Source: Protea cynaroides (lineage: Eukaryota; Streptophyta; Magnoliopsida; Proteales; Proteaceae). Taken from it: a DNA stretch of 64,000 nt. Position numbers and translations under genes: made by a program. The first letter of the stretch is position 1; each line of letters begins with the position of its first letter. This document shows positions 54,859 to 64,000 of this stretch, in pieces. The notes under the pieces are model-generated. The model was not told the origin of the DNA and did not search any database. It saw only the letters and a program-made list of their open reading frames with translations. Location of the stretch: contig CM053269.1 of NCBI GenBank assembly GCA_028583415.1, forward strand, positions 60,377,007 to 60,441,006, written 5' to 3'.

Positions 54859-55477
54859 ATAAACAAAACTAATCCACCACTGTTTGAGGAGGTACAGAAA
54901 CTGATCACTTGAATGTTCCCTGCAATTGTCTCTCTTAAAACTTCAAGAACATCTAAACAATCTCCTCAGTTTCCTAACAAAAACCAAATGGTGAATTACT
55001 CCAGTATGACCATGTTGGATGAAGTTATACATATCTAAGAAGTATTCGCATCGGAATGGAAGTAAGAAACAAGGACACACCCTAACTTTGCCCTACACTA
55101 CGGGATGGTAGATAGGAACAGGAAAAAAAAAAGGTGGGCAGGGAAAAAAAAAAAGGTTTGGTTTGAATGAAAATAAAAAAAAAATTTAAATTCAAGATTA
55201 TTGTACATGATACTAATAATACTATAAATGTTATTAAAGAGATCAAGTAATTTTATATGCATGTAGGTGCACAACTAAGTCATGTCATTGTGAGAGGTTC
55301 TGCACTGTAACTTAAAGCAATGATCCTGATGCTTCCATGTTGAATTCTGTTCAACTCTGAACTACATGTGGAAAAAGTTCCAATGCCCTAACAACGCCCT
55401 AGGTGTTTTGGAAAACTGTGAACAACTGAATCAAAGTATAGAGCAAAGAACAAGTTTTACATAGAATGCCACTCCTA

Positions 55478-55800
55478 TGACTCAGTTTGGTTGCAAGGGA
55501 AATTAAAATTTTTAAACCTAAAAAGGAAACTCTTAGAGCTAAAACACAACATGATTGTATAAACTATCTAAATTTCTTACATATGTAGTAATGATACTTA
55601 TTAGATGCAAAATTTATTTCACTTTTCAAAGGCAAGGGATTTGGATGCAAAAGTGTTGAGTTTATAACTAAATATGGAATGATTTGGAGTTAATTACATA
55701 GTCATGTGATAGCATGTGCTGTAATTATTACAAAAGTTTCTTTATTAAGTTTAAAATTTTCACTTCCCTTCCCTTTAGTTCCCCTTGCAACCAATTAGAG
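55478..55800. mobile_element. 323-bp MITE inside the eIF6 pseudogene intron
   Basis: The left end TGACTCAGTTTGGTTGCAAG and the reversed right end GGCTCTAATTGGTTGCAAGG form short inverted termini. Candidate target duplications are CCTA (55474-55477 and 55801-55804) or just TA. A degraded relative is at 21940-22275. No coding capacity. The left flank plus CCTA also resembles the sequence at 55930-55944, which appears to be an uninterrupted version of the insertion site. Confidence 0.78.
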
Positions 55801-56062
55801 CCTACAATAGAACTTGAAAGGAAAAAAAAAGCTGGGCCTATTCTTCAGTCCCTTCTCTTTCTATTTGTAGTAATGAAGAAGTTCAACTATGGTGGATTAA
55901 TTAGCCAGCTAATTATAACAGTTTTACTTAGGATGCTACTCCTACAATAGAACTTGTAAAAAAAAAAAAAAAACCTGGGCCTATTCTTCAGTTTCTTCTC
56001 TTTCTATTTGTAGTAATGAAAATGTTCAACTATGGTGGATTAATTAGCCAGCTAATTATAAA
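55801..56062. repeat. Tandem duplication, period 140 bp
   Basis: Copy A starts at 55801 and copy B at 55941, both with CCTACAATAGAACTTG. They share a poly-A block, CTGGGCCTATTCTTCAGT, CTATTTGTAGTAATGAA and GGTGGATTAATTAGCCAGCT in the same order. Confidence 0.88.
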
Positions 56063-56889
56063 CTTCATCCTAATCTTAACGGCCAAGTAATGCTGAAAAC
56101 TTTTACATTCAGTACAGTTTACGTTGGAACAGGAAATAATTGTATTTTTTTGTTTGTTTCTTTTGCAAAAATTTCCTGGACAATTAAAAAAATATATATA
56201 TAAAGCAAGCATGTATAAACCAAATCATGCAATGGAAAATCCAAACTAAAATAAATTTTGTAAAGAACTTTACCCTCTCAAGATAAGTATGAGAAAGAGC
56301 GACATCGTCGTTGCAAGCAATGCATTTCCCTAGAGCATATAGCTTCCCTTCAATGCGTTGAACAACAACTTGATCAGGTAAACTGTTTCTCAAGTACTGA
56401 AGCTCTAGAATGAAAATGATAAAACAATCAACAATTTTACCTTAGATGAGATACAATTATCAATAGATGGCTTAATTTATAATAGGCCAAAAGTTACAGG
56501 ACAAACAAAGCAGATATGGGCACAGGCTAATGGAAGACACCATCTTAAGAACATATTGTTTACCATGCTATTAATCAAACCATAATAACCAAAATTAAGT
56601 AAGCAAACACGATTTTATTTATGAGACACCAAAATAAACACACATGTGACTTCCCAAAATGGAAATTTTAAGGGCGAACTCTATGCAGGTCCTCTTTAAA
56701 GGTTTCTTTCCAATCCCTTATTTATCAGCAAATGGGATCTGTGGTTTGTCAACATCGCAAGGAGGGGGAAGGAAGTTCTCTGGAATATTATTCCATCCAT
56801 GGCACGAGGGCTTTGTAATAGAGTTCCCTAATGCAGATGCTTTCATGGTAGAAGCATCTGAGCTGCTTCAATAGAGCAATATTAGATTC

Positions 56890-56914
56890 CCTCTCTCTCT
56901 CTCTCTCTCTCTCC
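56890..56914. repeat. (CT)n microsatellite
   Basis: About twelve CT units followed by a C-run. Confidence 0.9.
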
Positions 56915-58110
56915 CCCCTGGGTTTGGAAATAGAGCATTTCGAGGCAGTAAATATGAGTATCTTTTCACTTTGCTAAACATAACCTACTGGAATGAAGAC
57001 TATAGTGCTGGATTTAAGAACCACCTCCTTCTCTCTGCAAATTCATAGAGTAGCTATCTGTTATGAAATCAGCAAGAGATTCTCCAATGTGGAAGCAGTC
57101 TACTTTAACATAACTCTCTATTACTCAAATTCATAGATAATTAAGAGTAACTTACAGAATAAATCCAATGGGAACATGATTAACCAATCCCATATTTTCC
57201 TTAGTCTGTGGTTGTCTGGGGTAAGAGAAGGCCATTCTTATTTCCTGCCATGACAGCAAGCAATAAGGTTAAGACCAATAATATAATGAAAATTGGTCAA
57301 AATATTCATGGTCTGATTCCTAAAAGACCTTAAAACTCTTTCCAACACATAGACTATTGCATATGTCGAGCCCCAAGAAATTAGTTGGCCAGGTTTACAA
57401 TTAAATTCTGGTCATGCAGAGAAAAACGAGTACAACCTTTCAAGAAGAAGAGCGTGTTTGGAAAGCTTCTCGAAAATTCTATCAATATTGACAAGAGTGG
57501 AAGAACACTTTGAAAAATCGGACTCAGATGTGTGTCATGACATCCCAGGGAAATTTGGGACAGATTTTTAAGGGTAAATGTTTGGAGAGTGAACTTGTAT
57601 ATATTGATTCTAGTAGAACTCTATACGCATTTAAATTAGTGGACTAGTTAGTTTATGGTTTAGCATGACAAATTTGACCAGCTTATGTTTGGATTGAAAT
57701 GGCATTAGAGGAAGAAGATGTGAATAAACATAATGTGATGCCCAAAGGTATTCAACAGTATCTAGGGTTTCACAAACCCAATTCAAGATTTATGCCAATA
57801 TGTCCTTCAGTTTGTACTACCAAAATTTGTTGATAGAATTAACTTTTACTTATAGTATCCTTAATTAGAGGAAACAAGGAATCTTCAACGTATTAAAGCT
57901 TTCAAGTAGTTTCGGAGATTAAACGACTTTATAATATCCCTAATTAGAGGGTTCACTGATAGCTTCTGAATAAGAAACAACAGAAAACATTCCCAGGAGC
58001 ATTTCGTTATCAATAAAAACTAAAAAGAAAAATCGTTTAGGAGATACTTACTGATAGCAACGAAACAATATGATGACGTGCAAGGGAAACCCCAAAATGG
58101 AACTACAAAC

Positions 58111-61100
58111 CTGCAACAATTAATATCAAACCATCCCAAGTTTTAGTCTCGACTTTCAGAGGGCGAGGGAGAGGAAAAAGGAGAAAACCCTTCTGTCCTA
58201 AAGACTCCTATTGGACCACGTCAAAGCTGGGCCACAAGCGCGGAGCATGAGCGTTAAAGTTCCCAAACCTGAACGCACAGTACTGTGGTGACGGTACGGA
58301 AAAACAAAGGTGGGACCCACGTCTCATCCCGCTCATCATGTATTACAATTAAAACTTCTTCTCACCTAGCTAATACTACAATATCATTCAATATTTCTAC
58401 CATTCGTCCCCTTTTAAACTATTTACTGCTTCGATCTTGGTTTAAGCATCATAGTGTAGACTCAACGCTGATCAGGATTAGCATATTCTTTCAAATATAA
58501 TAGGCTCAATAATATAGATGGGTGTGACTTTTTTTTATTTTTTATTTTTTTTTATCACATGTAACCTAAGCATGTTATAAATTTAGCTTTTGTGAGCACT
58601 GATTGAATAAATTAAGAGGGATGCACATTATAGGAACTTTAAAATACAAAGGAGGGTCGTTGGGGGGGGGGGTGTGCACCTTTTTGAGGGTGAGACATTG
58701 CAGACCATGCCCCTCTTTACTTGAGGGGCAGATAAGAGAAACTCTCTTAAATTTTAGATGGCACTGGTGACGACAAAGATGAGATCATTCACTCACTAGT
58801 AATGTGATAGGAATTGGGTTGGAACGCCAAGATGCTCCAAGTTTGCAGGTTTTCGTTATTGCAGAACATGAGGGAAAGGTCATTTATATTGATATTGACA
58901 AGATCATTTTGTTAGGCAATGGAGACACTCTAACTATTCCATTGGTTCTGTACCAACGTTCCAACAAAAATATTTGTACAAAAAACCCCAAGTTCACTTA
59001 GGTAAATGCATTAAAAATGACAAATTTTAGCCGATGATGCCGCTACAGTTGGTGGCGAACTCGTTTTGAGGAAAAACGTTTTAGTAGCCTACATGCAATG
59101 GGAATGTCACAATTTTGAAAACACGGGACTCATGAATAAGAATATATAAAGATATTTATATTATTTATACTTACTTCTTTTCACATATATACCTAAGAAA
59201 TTTAGACTTGTGACAAGCCAAGGTTTGAAAAGAATATTTTTTGTGTGTAACCACCTCCCACCTATCTTATACATTATCGAAAGGATTTATTTTATCAGAA
59301 GAAGGTATAAAGAGAAAAGGTGGTGTTAATAGAAAAGGAGAAGATAAGGGGGAGAAAAATATATACATATAGGCCAAAAAAAAAAAAACCACACGAAAAA
59401 CAAATGAATATACAAAGTAAAAAAAAAAAAATGAAAAGAAACCTGTGCGTAAGAGATTAGGGGGAAATTTTTTTTTTTTTTTTCTTTTGTTCTTTTTTCA
59501 TCATAGATGATTTGGAATCTTATTATATATTATTCTTTTAATTAAACGAATGTTTAAAAAAAATCTTTCATTGTTCTAGAAATCTCATCTTCAAATGCCA
59601 GAACCAATGTATCTTTCACTGTGGGTGAGATCATATAATAGAATTGTATATGAAAACAGGAGGACCAGCTAGCTCTGAACTATACCAGTTGCATAGAAAC
59701 TTTAATCCCTTTATGGGTTCCAGCTTGAAAGAAAAAGTAAAACTCCCCCAAGTACAATTAGCATACGGATCGAGTAATGTGGCTCCTGAACCACCTAAGG
59801 TTTCAAGAGATGACTCTGGGTCTGGAACTCTTTTTCTAACAAATGATTTCCCATGCATAGATTGTCTTGCCAGTGGTCCAGCTTTGGATCAGATTGTCTT
59901 GATTCGAGTTCAAGACTAACTCCAAAACAAAGTATATTACTCAAGAAGAAGAGAAGAGAAGAATTCTATTAATCTTTCTTAATAATCTCATTAATTACAA
60001 TCCCTAGCTCTACTCATACTTTGCTAACTACATGAGTTTCTAAACTGAGAGAAGTATGCCTAGCCGCGAGTTGTCTGTGAGCTTTCTAGCTCAAAACTCT
60101 GTTCCAAATGTCCCTAGAGCAAGTAGTCAACAATGCTCCCATTCTTAGGCAATGAAATGAGGATGACAAAGTTACAACACAATCGCTAGAATGCGTGGGA
60201 ATTTTCTGCTTGCCTCAACTTTTGCAGTTATAACTTAGGGAATTAGGAAGGAAAACAACAATTCAATTAATTCTTGCATACCTCAAATCTTACATTCTCC
60301 CCTTTTATGTAAGACTACAAGCAAAGAAAGCAACCAATTAATCGATTCTAATGACTGTAACATTAATTCCATGTCCAGCTGGCCATCTCTGTTTATCTTA
60401 AACAAATCAATCACGTAACCTGTTGGGAAGTCAGTCACTAAACAATGTCACCAGTACATCTAAGATACTTATCCAAAAAAAAAATGGCACCAAATCTAAG
60501 AGCCACGTCACTAAACAATAATGCCAATCGTCGTTCCTTTGAACTGTATTACTTACGTATGCCATTACACATTAATCTCCTCGATCTTCAATTACCAATT
60601 ATGGAGAGGGAAGCGCCCACAACACAATAGCAGTTGCACGTACGTATGTTAAGTCGTGTATAATTCCAAAGTCTCCAGCTCAAGTCCTACCCCTACCAGA
60701 TGTATGCATACATCCACCGTTAAACAAGAAGTTTGGAAGGGTAATAAAATAGGATAAAATAATAAACATAATAGATGGACTCAACATCCATTGGTGAAAC
60801 TTTATTATTAGCTACTCTTGAGAGTATCGTAATGAGCATCAGTTGTTAAATAGGGATGTTTCTGTTCATTATCGCATGATGCCTTCGAACGCGTTTGAAA
60901 AATCTCTGTATGTCTCAATCTTTCTTTTATTAATGATTTCTTCCTTCCTTTCAAAACAACAGATATATAATTATGTATGTGCAAGTGAAAGCTGTGGAAC
61001 GATGGGATAGGTCGCAGTAGACACAGACCTACTGCAATTGAGTTGTAGAGTCTGGAGAGAAGAAGACTATTAGGGCACCAGGCGGGAGTTGAATGTAGTT

Positions 61101-61480
61101 AACCATACATGCGCGCATAGGCACATGGGATGATGATGATGAGATGTTAAGAAGGGGGAAGCGCGAAAGAGAGAGAGAGTGATGAGTGCATTCTGTACTG
61201 TCCTGTGGGGGCACTGGGGGCACGGGAACAGAATCTGAGATGGACTCCCATCCAAACACCTAAGGCGGTGGCATCTCTGAGACTGACAGGAGGATTCCCA
61301 CACTTGGTCCTTCCAACCCTATAAACGATAAAAATTTACCATTTTTAATCTTATTACCTTTACTTTCTTTTACCATTTTCGTCACCTTTGTAAAAGGATA
61401 ACCAGCTGCAGCTTTTTCTAGACGTAGAGGATAGAGAAGATCGATCGCCTCCCATCGCTATTCACTACTTATGTTGCCTT
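58111..61480. other. Intergenic region; short unassigned frames only
   Basis: AT-rich with poly-A/poly-T runs (59468-59483, 59380-59391). Plus-strand frames at 58804-59001 and 59644-59919 match no family I recognise. Sequence at about 59940-60300 has LTR-like texture (AAGAAGAAGAGAAGAGAAG followed by ATTCTATTAATC), but I could not find a partner repeat. No gene is supported. Confidence 0.45.
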
Positions 61481-61552
61481 TTGCTATTTGACCCATCGTC
61501 CTTCCTCTTCCCCTCTTCCCCACTTCCCCTACCCTACTTCCCTATACCCACA

Positions 61553-61556
<4 letters not shown>

Positions 61557-61587
<31 letters not shown>
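61557..61587. repeat. (CT)n microsatellite upstream of MIR160
   Basis: About fifteen CT units. Further CT or GA tracts lie at 61741-61768, 62511-62534 (GA), 62753-62780, 63385-63434 and 63974-63993. Confidence 0.92.
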
Positions 61588-61588
<1 letters not shown>

Positions 61589-62790
61589 GGGTTTTGTTTA
61601 CAATTAATCTTCTCTTCTTCCCTTGTTGTTAGTCCCTATATTTTTTTCCCTTTTTATATTTCCAAATGGTCAAATGGATGCTCAACCACCACTAATTCAA
61701 TCTTCACTCTTCCCAGTTTCTTGAATTACTCATCCAGATTCTCTCTCTCTCTCTCTTTCTCTCTCTTAGATAGACTTCTGTGGTAAGGTCACATAGAACA
61801 CCCAAATGAATGGTGGAGTGGTGGATGAACTCATGATATAATCACCCAATTCAGGAACCAAATCTTCATTTTTGGGCTTAGATTTGATAGAGATTTTCAT
61901 TGATTTTTCACTTTCTTTGGGTACCCCAGCTTAAAAGTCTCCATAAGGTCGACCCCATTGTAAACTTTGGCTTTCATTTCGGTCATGGTCTACTAAAATT
62001 TAGACCATGTCCTTTTGATGGTTCGGTTGTTAGGGATAGCTTGGTGGTCAATCAAGGTCATTAACATAGTAGGAGAACCAAGAAGATGTTGTCCCAATTA
62101 CTTTAGAATTGAGCATAACGATGATCATAATGATTGGAACTGCTTCTAGATATCTAATTGATCATATATTTTTTTGGGTGATATATATATATATATATAA
62201 TTGGTTTTATACATATAAATTTCTAATGTCCCCTTGATGTATTCATTTGAAATATGGTTTTTTGTTCTCTTGATATTCTAACCCTAGCTTCTCTATAAGT
62301 CCTGTGAGAATAAGATGAAAATTAATTAGAAATTAATATATAATCAAACTCAACAAATATGATCGGACAGTAGTGCAGATACAATGAGATATGCAGGATG
62401 AAGTATGTACCAACCTTAGCCGAATGCCTTCTGATCACTTTTTCTAATAAGTGTATGAATACTAACAAAAGAAAATCACAAAAAAAAAAAAAAAGAAGAG
62501 GAGAAAGGTATAGAGAGAGAGAGAGAGAGAGAGAAAGAGAGCCAGAGAAAGAGAGAGACGTTATAATCTTCAAAGGAGGATCGGAGATGAGGAATCCAAG
62601 TCTTCCAAGCACTCCCAGACAAAATAGTTTCAGAAGAGAAAAGCAACCTTTGCTTTATGACTTAGAAAAGGAGTTTTCGAGAACCATAAGGGTGCCTCTT
62701 AGGAAATTGCGTGGCTAAGTAACCCAAACCAAACCCACGTCAGTATCATGGTTCTCTCTCTCTCTCTCTCTCTCTCTCTCCAGTCTTTCA

Positions 62791-62803
62791 ATATTTAAAT
62801 AAA
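62791..62803 (+). promoter_or_regulatory. Possible TATA box of the MIR160 transcription unit
   Basis: ATATTTAAATAAA lies about 440 bases before the mature miR160 strand and just after a CT tract. It is a plausible TATA element, placing transcription start near 62825-62835. Inferred from motif and position only. Confidence 0.35.
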
Positions 62804-63231
62804 GCAGCTGAGGCTGAGGGTGGTGCAAGTGTGCAACTGAGATCGTCAAACCCCACAACAAGCTCATTCTTTCACTGTCTGCAAACCCCACTTGATGGAG
62901 GCAAATCTTCGCAAAGTTTAGCGACGGTTTCCCCCACAGAAAAGCAGAAGAAAAAGAGAAGGGAGTTGGTTGGTTGGATGGAGTGGTTTCTTGATTCCTC
63001 AGCTTTGTTTATTTTATCCCAACTTCAAAAGGGATTTGCAGTTGGTTTCTGGGAGAAAAAGAAAAGAATGAAAGAAAGAGAAGGGGAAGCGTATGTAGGG
63101 CATGGATAGAATAGAACTTCAATTTATGATCTTTCAGAGAGTGAGAGTGAGGGACCGACCCTGGTGAGGCATGGGCAACTTCCCTTCTTGGCCTCTCCTC
63201 CTGATAATTAATACGTATTAACGTATACATA

Positions 63232-63252
63232 TGCCTGGCTCCCTGTATGCCA
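63232..63252 (+). ncRNA. miR160: Mature miR160 (5' arm)
   Basis: Perfect 21-nt match to the conserved miR160, with 5' U. It lies on the 5' arm, as in all known MIR160 genes. Confidence 0.97.
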
Positions 63253-63292
63253 TTTGCAGAGCCCTTCGACATATCGGAGGTCTTCGTGAATG

Positions 63293-63313
63293 GCGTGCGA
63301 GGAGCCATGCATA
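63293..63313 (+). ncRNA. miR160 star strand (3' arm)
   Basis: Pairs with the mature strand over about 18 of 21 positions, with GGAGCCA opposite TGGCTCC. Its sequence is close to known miR160 star species such as GCGT-TGAGGAGCCA forms. Confidence 0.9.
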
Positions 63314-63380
63314 TTACATGTCACTCCATATGTATTTGTGTATATCTATCATCACCTTTTGTGCTGCAAATTGCTACTGG

Positions 63381-63384
<4 letters not shown>

Positions 63385-63434
<50 letters not shown>
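63385..63434. repeat. (CT)n microsatellite downstream of the MIR160 hairpin, between two related segments
   Basis: About 25 CT units with two interruptions. The flanks TATGTGTATATCTATCATCAC and GTGCTGCAAATTGCTA occur both before (63330-63380) and after (63441-63486) the tract, so the tract lies between two copies of a roughly 50-bp direct repeat. Confidence 0.88.
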
Positions 63435-63435
<1 letters not shown>

Positions 63436-64000
63436 ACATGTATATGTGTATATCTATCATCACTTTGTGTGCTGCAAATTGCTATTAGGTTATCTCTCTC
63501 TAGGGTATTATATTTGTGGCCAGTTGGTCAAAATTATATTTAATGAAGATGCATTAAATGCAGGTTTTCACATGTCTGAACCAGGTCATGAGCATGTTTT
63601 TCATCATTTGCAGGATTTAGGGTTTTTTTTTTTTTTTTAAATCATTGCAGGATTTAGGGTTTTTATTTTATCTTGCATAACACATATAGCCTTATGTTTC
63701 CTTTCTTCATTTGATGTTACTGTTACCAGATAACATGATTCTTTGTTGCACACATCCATGCCACAGTATGAGTAAGGCACAAATTGCAACAGAAAGAAGT
63801 TGTTAAACTTCAAATTTTCTTTCCATCCAATGATTTTATTGCTTTTAGATGGATGGTACTTGCAGTAAGCTCCCACAACCTCAATAATTCTTTGATCAGA
63901 TGCTCATGATCTCCTTGTAATGCAATCTTTTACTGAGTAATATGGCCCCAAATGTGATCCCTAGCTATTAACCTCTCTCTCTCTCTCTCTCTTGCAGGGC

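Larger units (their letters stand above)
54452..58110 (-). pseudogene. eIF6: Translation initiation factor 6 (eIF6) pseudogene, intron-bearing
   Basis: Minus-strand exon remnants match eIF6, the 60S-subunit anti-association and biogenesis factor. A decayed piece at 58110-58052 ends SSYCFVAI before an intact GTAAGT donor. The piece at 57244-57200 reads GNKNGLLLPQTTTD then TAA where Gln is expected, and its donor is GA instead of GT. The piece at 56404-56274 is well preserved (LRNSLPDQVVVQRIEGKL, then ALGKCIACNDDVALSHT). The 3' piece (about 54750-54452) has frameshifts around DLDELS, a TAG in place of Trp after AAGMT (NDWTAF in eIF6), a deletion near IES, and the true C-terminus (RKSLIDSYV, stop at 54452-54454). 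The exons for the segments after VAIGG and after DLDR are not found. Because introns persist, it is a decayed duplicate rather than a processed copy. Confidence 0.9.
63218..63328 (+). ncRNA. MIR160: MIR160 precursor hairpin
   Basis: The mature strand occupies 63232-63252, begins TGCCTGGCTCCC and ends TGTATGCCA, and is the exact 21-nt miR160 sequence conserved across land plants. The opposite arm at 63293-63313 (starts GCGTGCGAGGAGCC, ends ATGCATA) is a standard miR160 star with the expected mismatches and 2-nt 3' overhang. The loop between them is 40 nt and includes CCCTTCGACATATCGGAGG, itself able to extend the stem. miR160 guides cleavage of ARF10/ARF16/ARF17-type auxin response factor mRNAs, acting in root cap, leaf and flower development. 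Open frames overlapping this region are chance. Confidence 0.97.

Noticed and set aside
59644..59919. 91-aa plus-strand frame
   Set aside because: No family resemblance and a comparable frame on the opposite strand; not enough to call a gene.
63231..63640. Plus-strand open frames rich in Ser/Leu overlapping the MIR160 hairpin
   Set aside because: They cover the miR160 arms and CT tracts and resemble no protein; the RNA hairpin explains the locus.

Overview
This is a stretch of nuclear DNA from a flowering plant. The evidence is GT-AG introns up to about 6.6 kb, a photosystem I antenna gene, plant-specific receptor and SnRK1-pathway kinases, a MIR160 locus, and several classes of plant transposable element. 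I cannot name the species. From memory, the gene neighbours resemble two Arabidopsis neighbourhoods: an ABC1 kinase next to a CRINKLY4-related receptor (At2g39190/At2g39180), and a GRIK/SnAK kinase next to an F-box/kelch gene (At5g60550/At5g60570). Here they are spread over about 50 kb and swollen by repeats.

Layout from left to right. 1-4427: a decayed Ty1/copia retrotransposon on the minus strand, cut by the window edge; its 5' LTR, primer-binding site, gag, integrase, reverse transcriptase and RNase H can all be seen. 6309-17952 (minus): fourteen exons of a plastid-type ABC1/UbiB atypical kinase; its last exons are not visible. A complete 1039-bp TRIM retroelement with a 5-bp target duplication lies in its intron 7. 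18-23 kb: AT-rich intergenic DNA with tandem duplications and an old MITE. 23090-24101 (plus): LHCA1, complete in four exons. 26668-29037 (plus): an intronless CRINKLY4-related receptor-like kinase whose activation segment is shortened. 29844-31794: a non-autonomous Mutator-like element with long terminal inverted repeats and a perfect 9-bp target duplication. It is followed 37 bp later by a small foldback element with its own 9-bp duplication.

33460-47455 (plus): an eleven-exon GRIK/SnAK kinase (upstream activator of SnRK1). Its 6.6-kb intron 7 holds a PIF/Harbinger-like MITE filled with CCA repeats and a 2381-bp non-coding LTR retroelement with a 5-bp target duplication. 51499-52611 (plus): an F-box/kelch gene with a probable 5'-UTR intron. 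54452-58110 (minus): an intron-bearing eIF6 pseudogene with stop codons, frameshifts and a lost splice donor; a 323-bp MITE lies in one of its introns. 61.5-64 kb: CT/GA-rich DNA around a clear MIR160 hairpin (mature strand 63232-63252, plus).

The genes do not form one pathway. LHCA1 and the ABC1 kinase are plastid-targeted; GRIK acts in SnRK1 energy signalling; the CRINKLY4-related kinase is a surface receptor; miR160 represses ARF10/16/17-type auxin response factors. The most notable features are the mobile elements with exact target duplications inside introns, a GC-AG intron in GRIK, the eIF6 pseudogene and the MIR160 locus.
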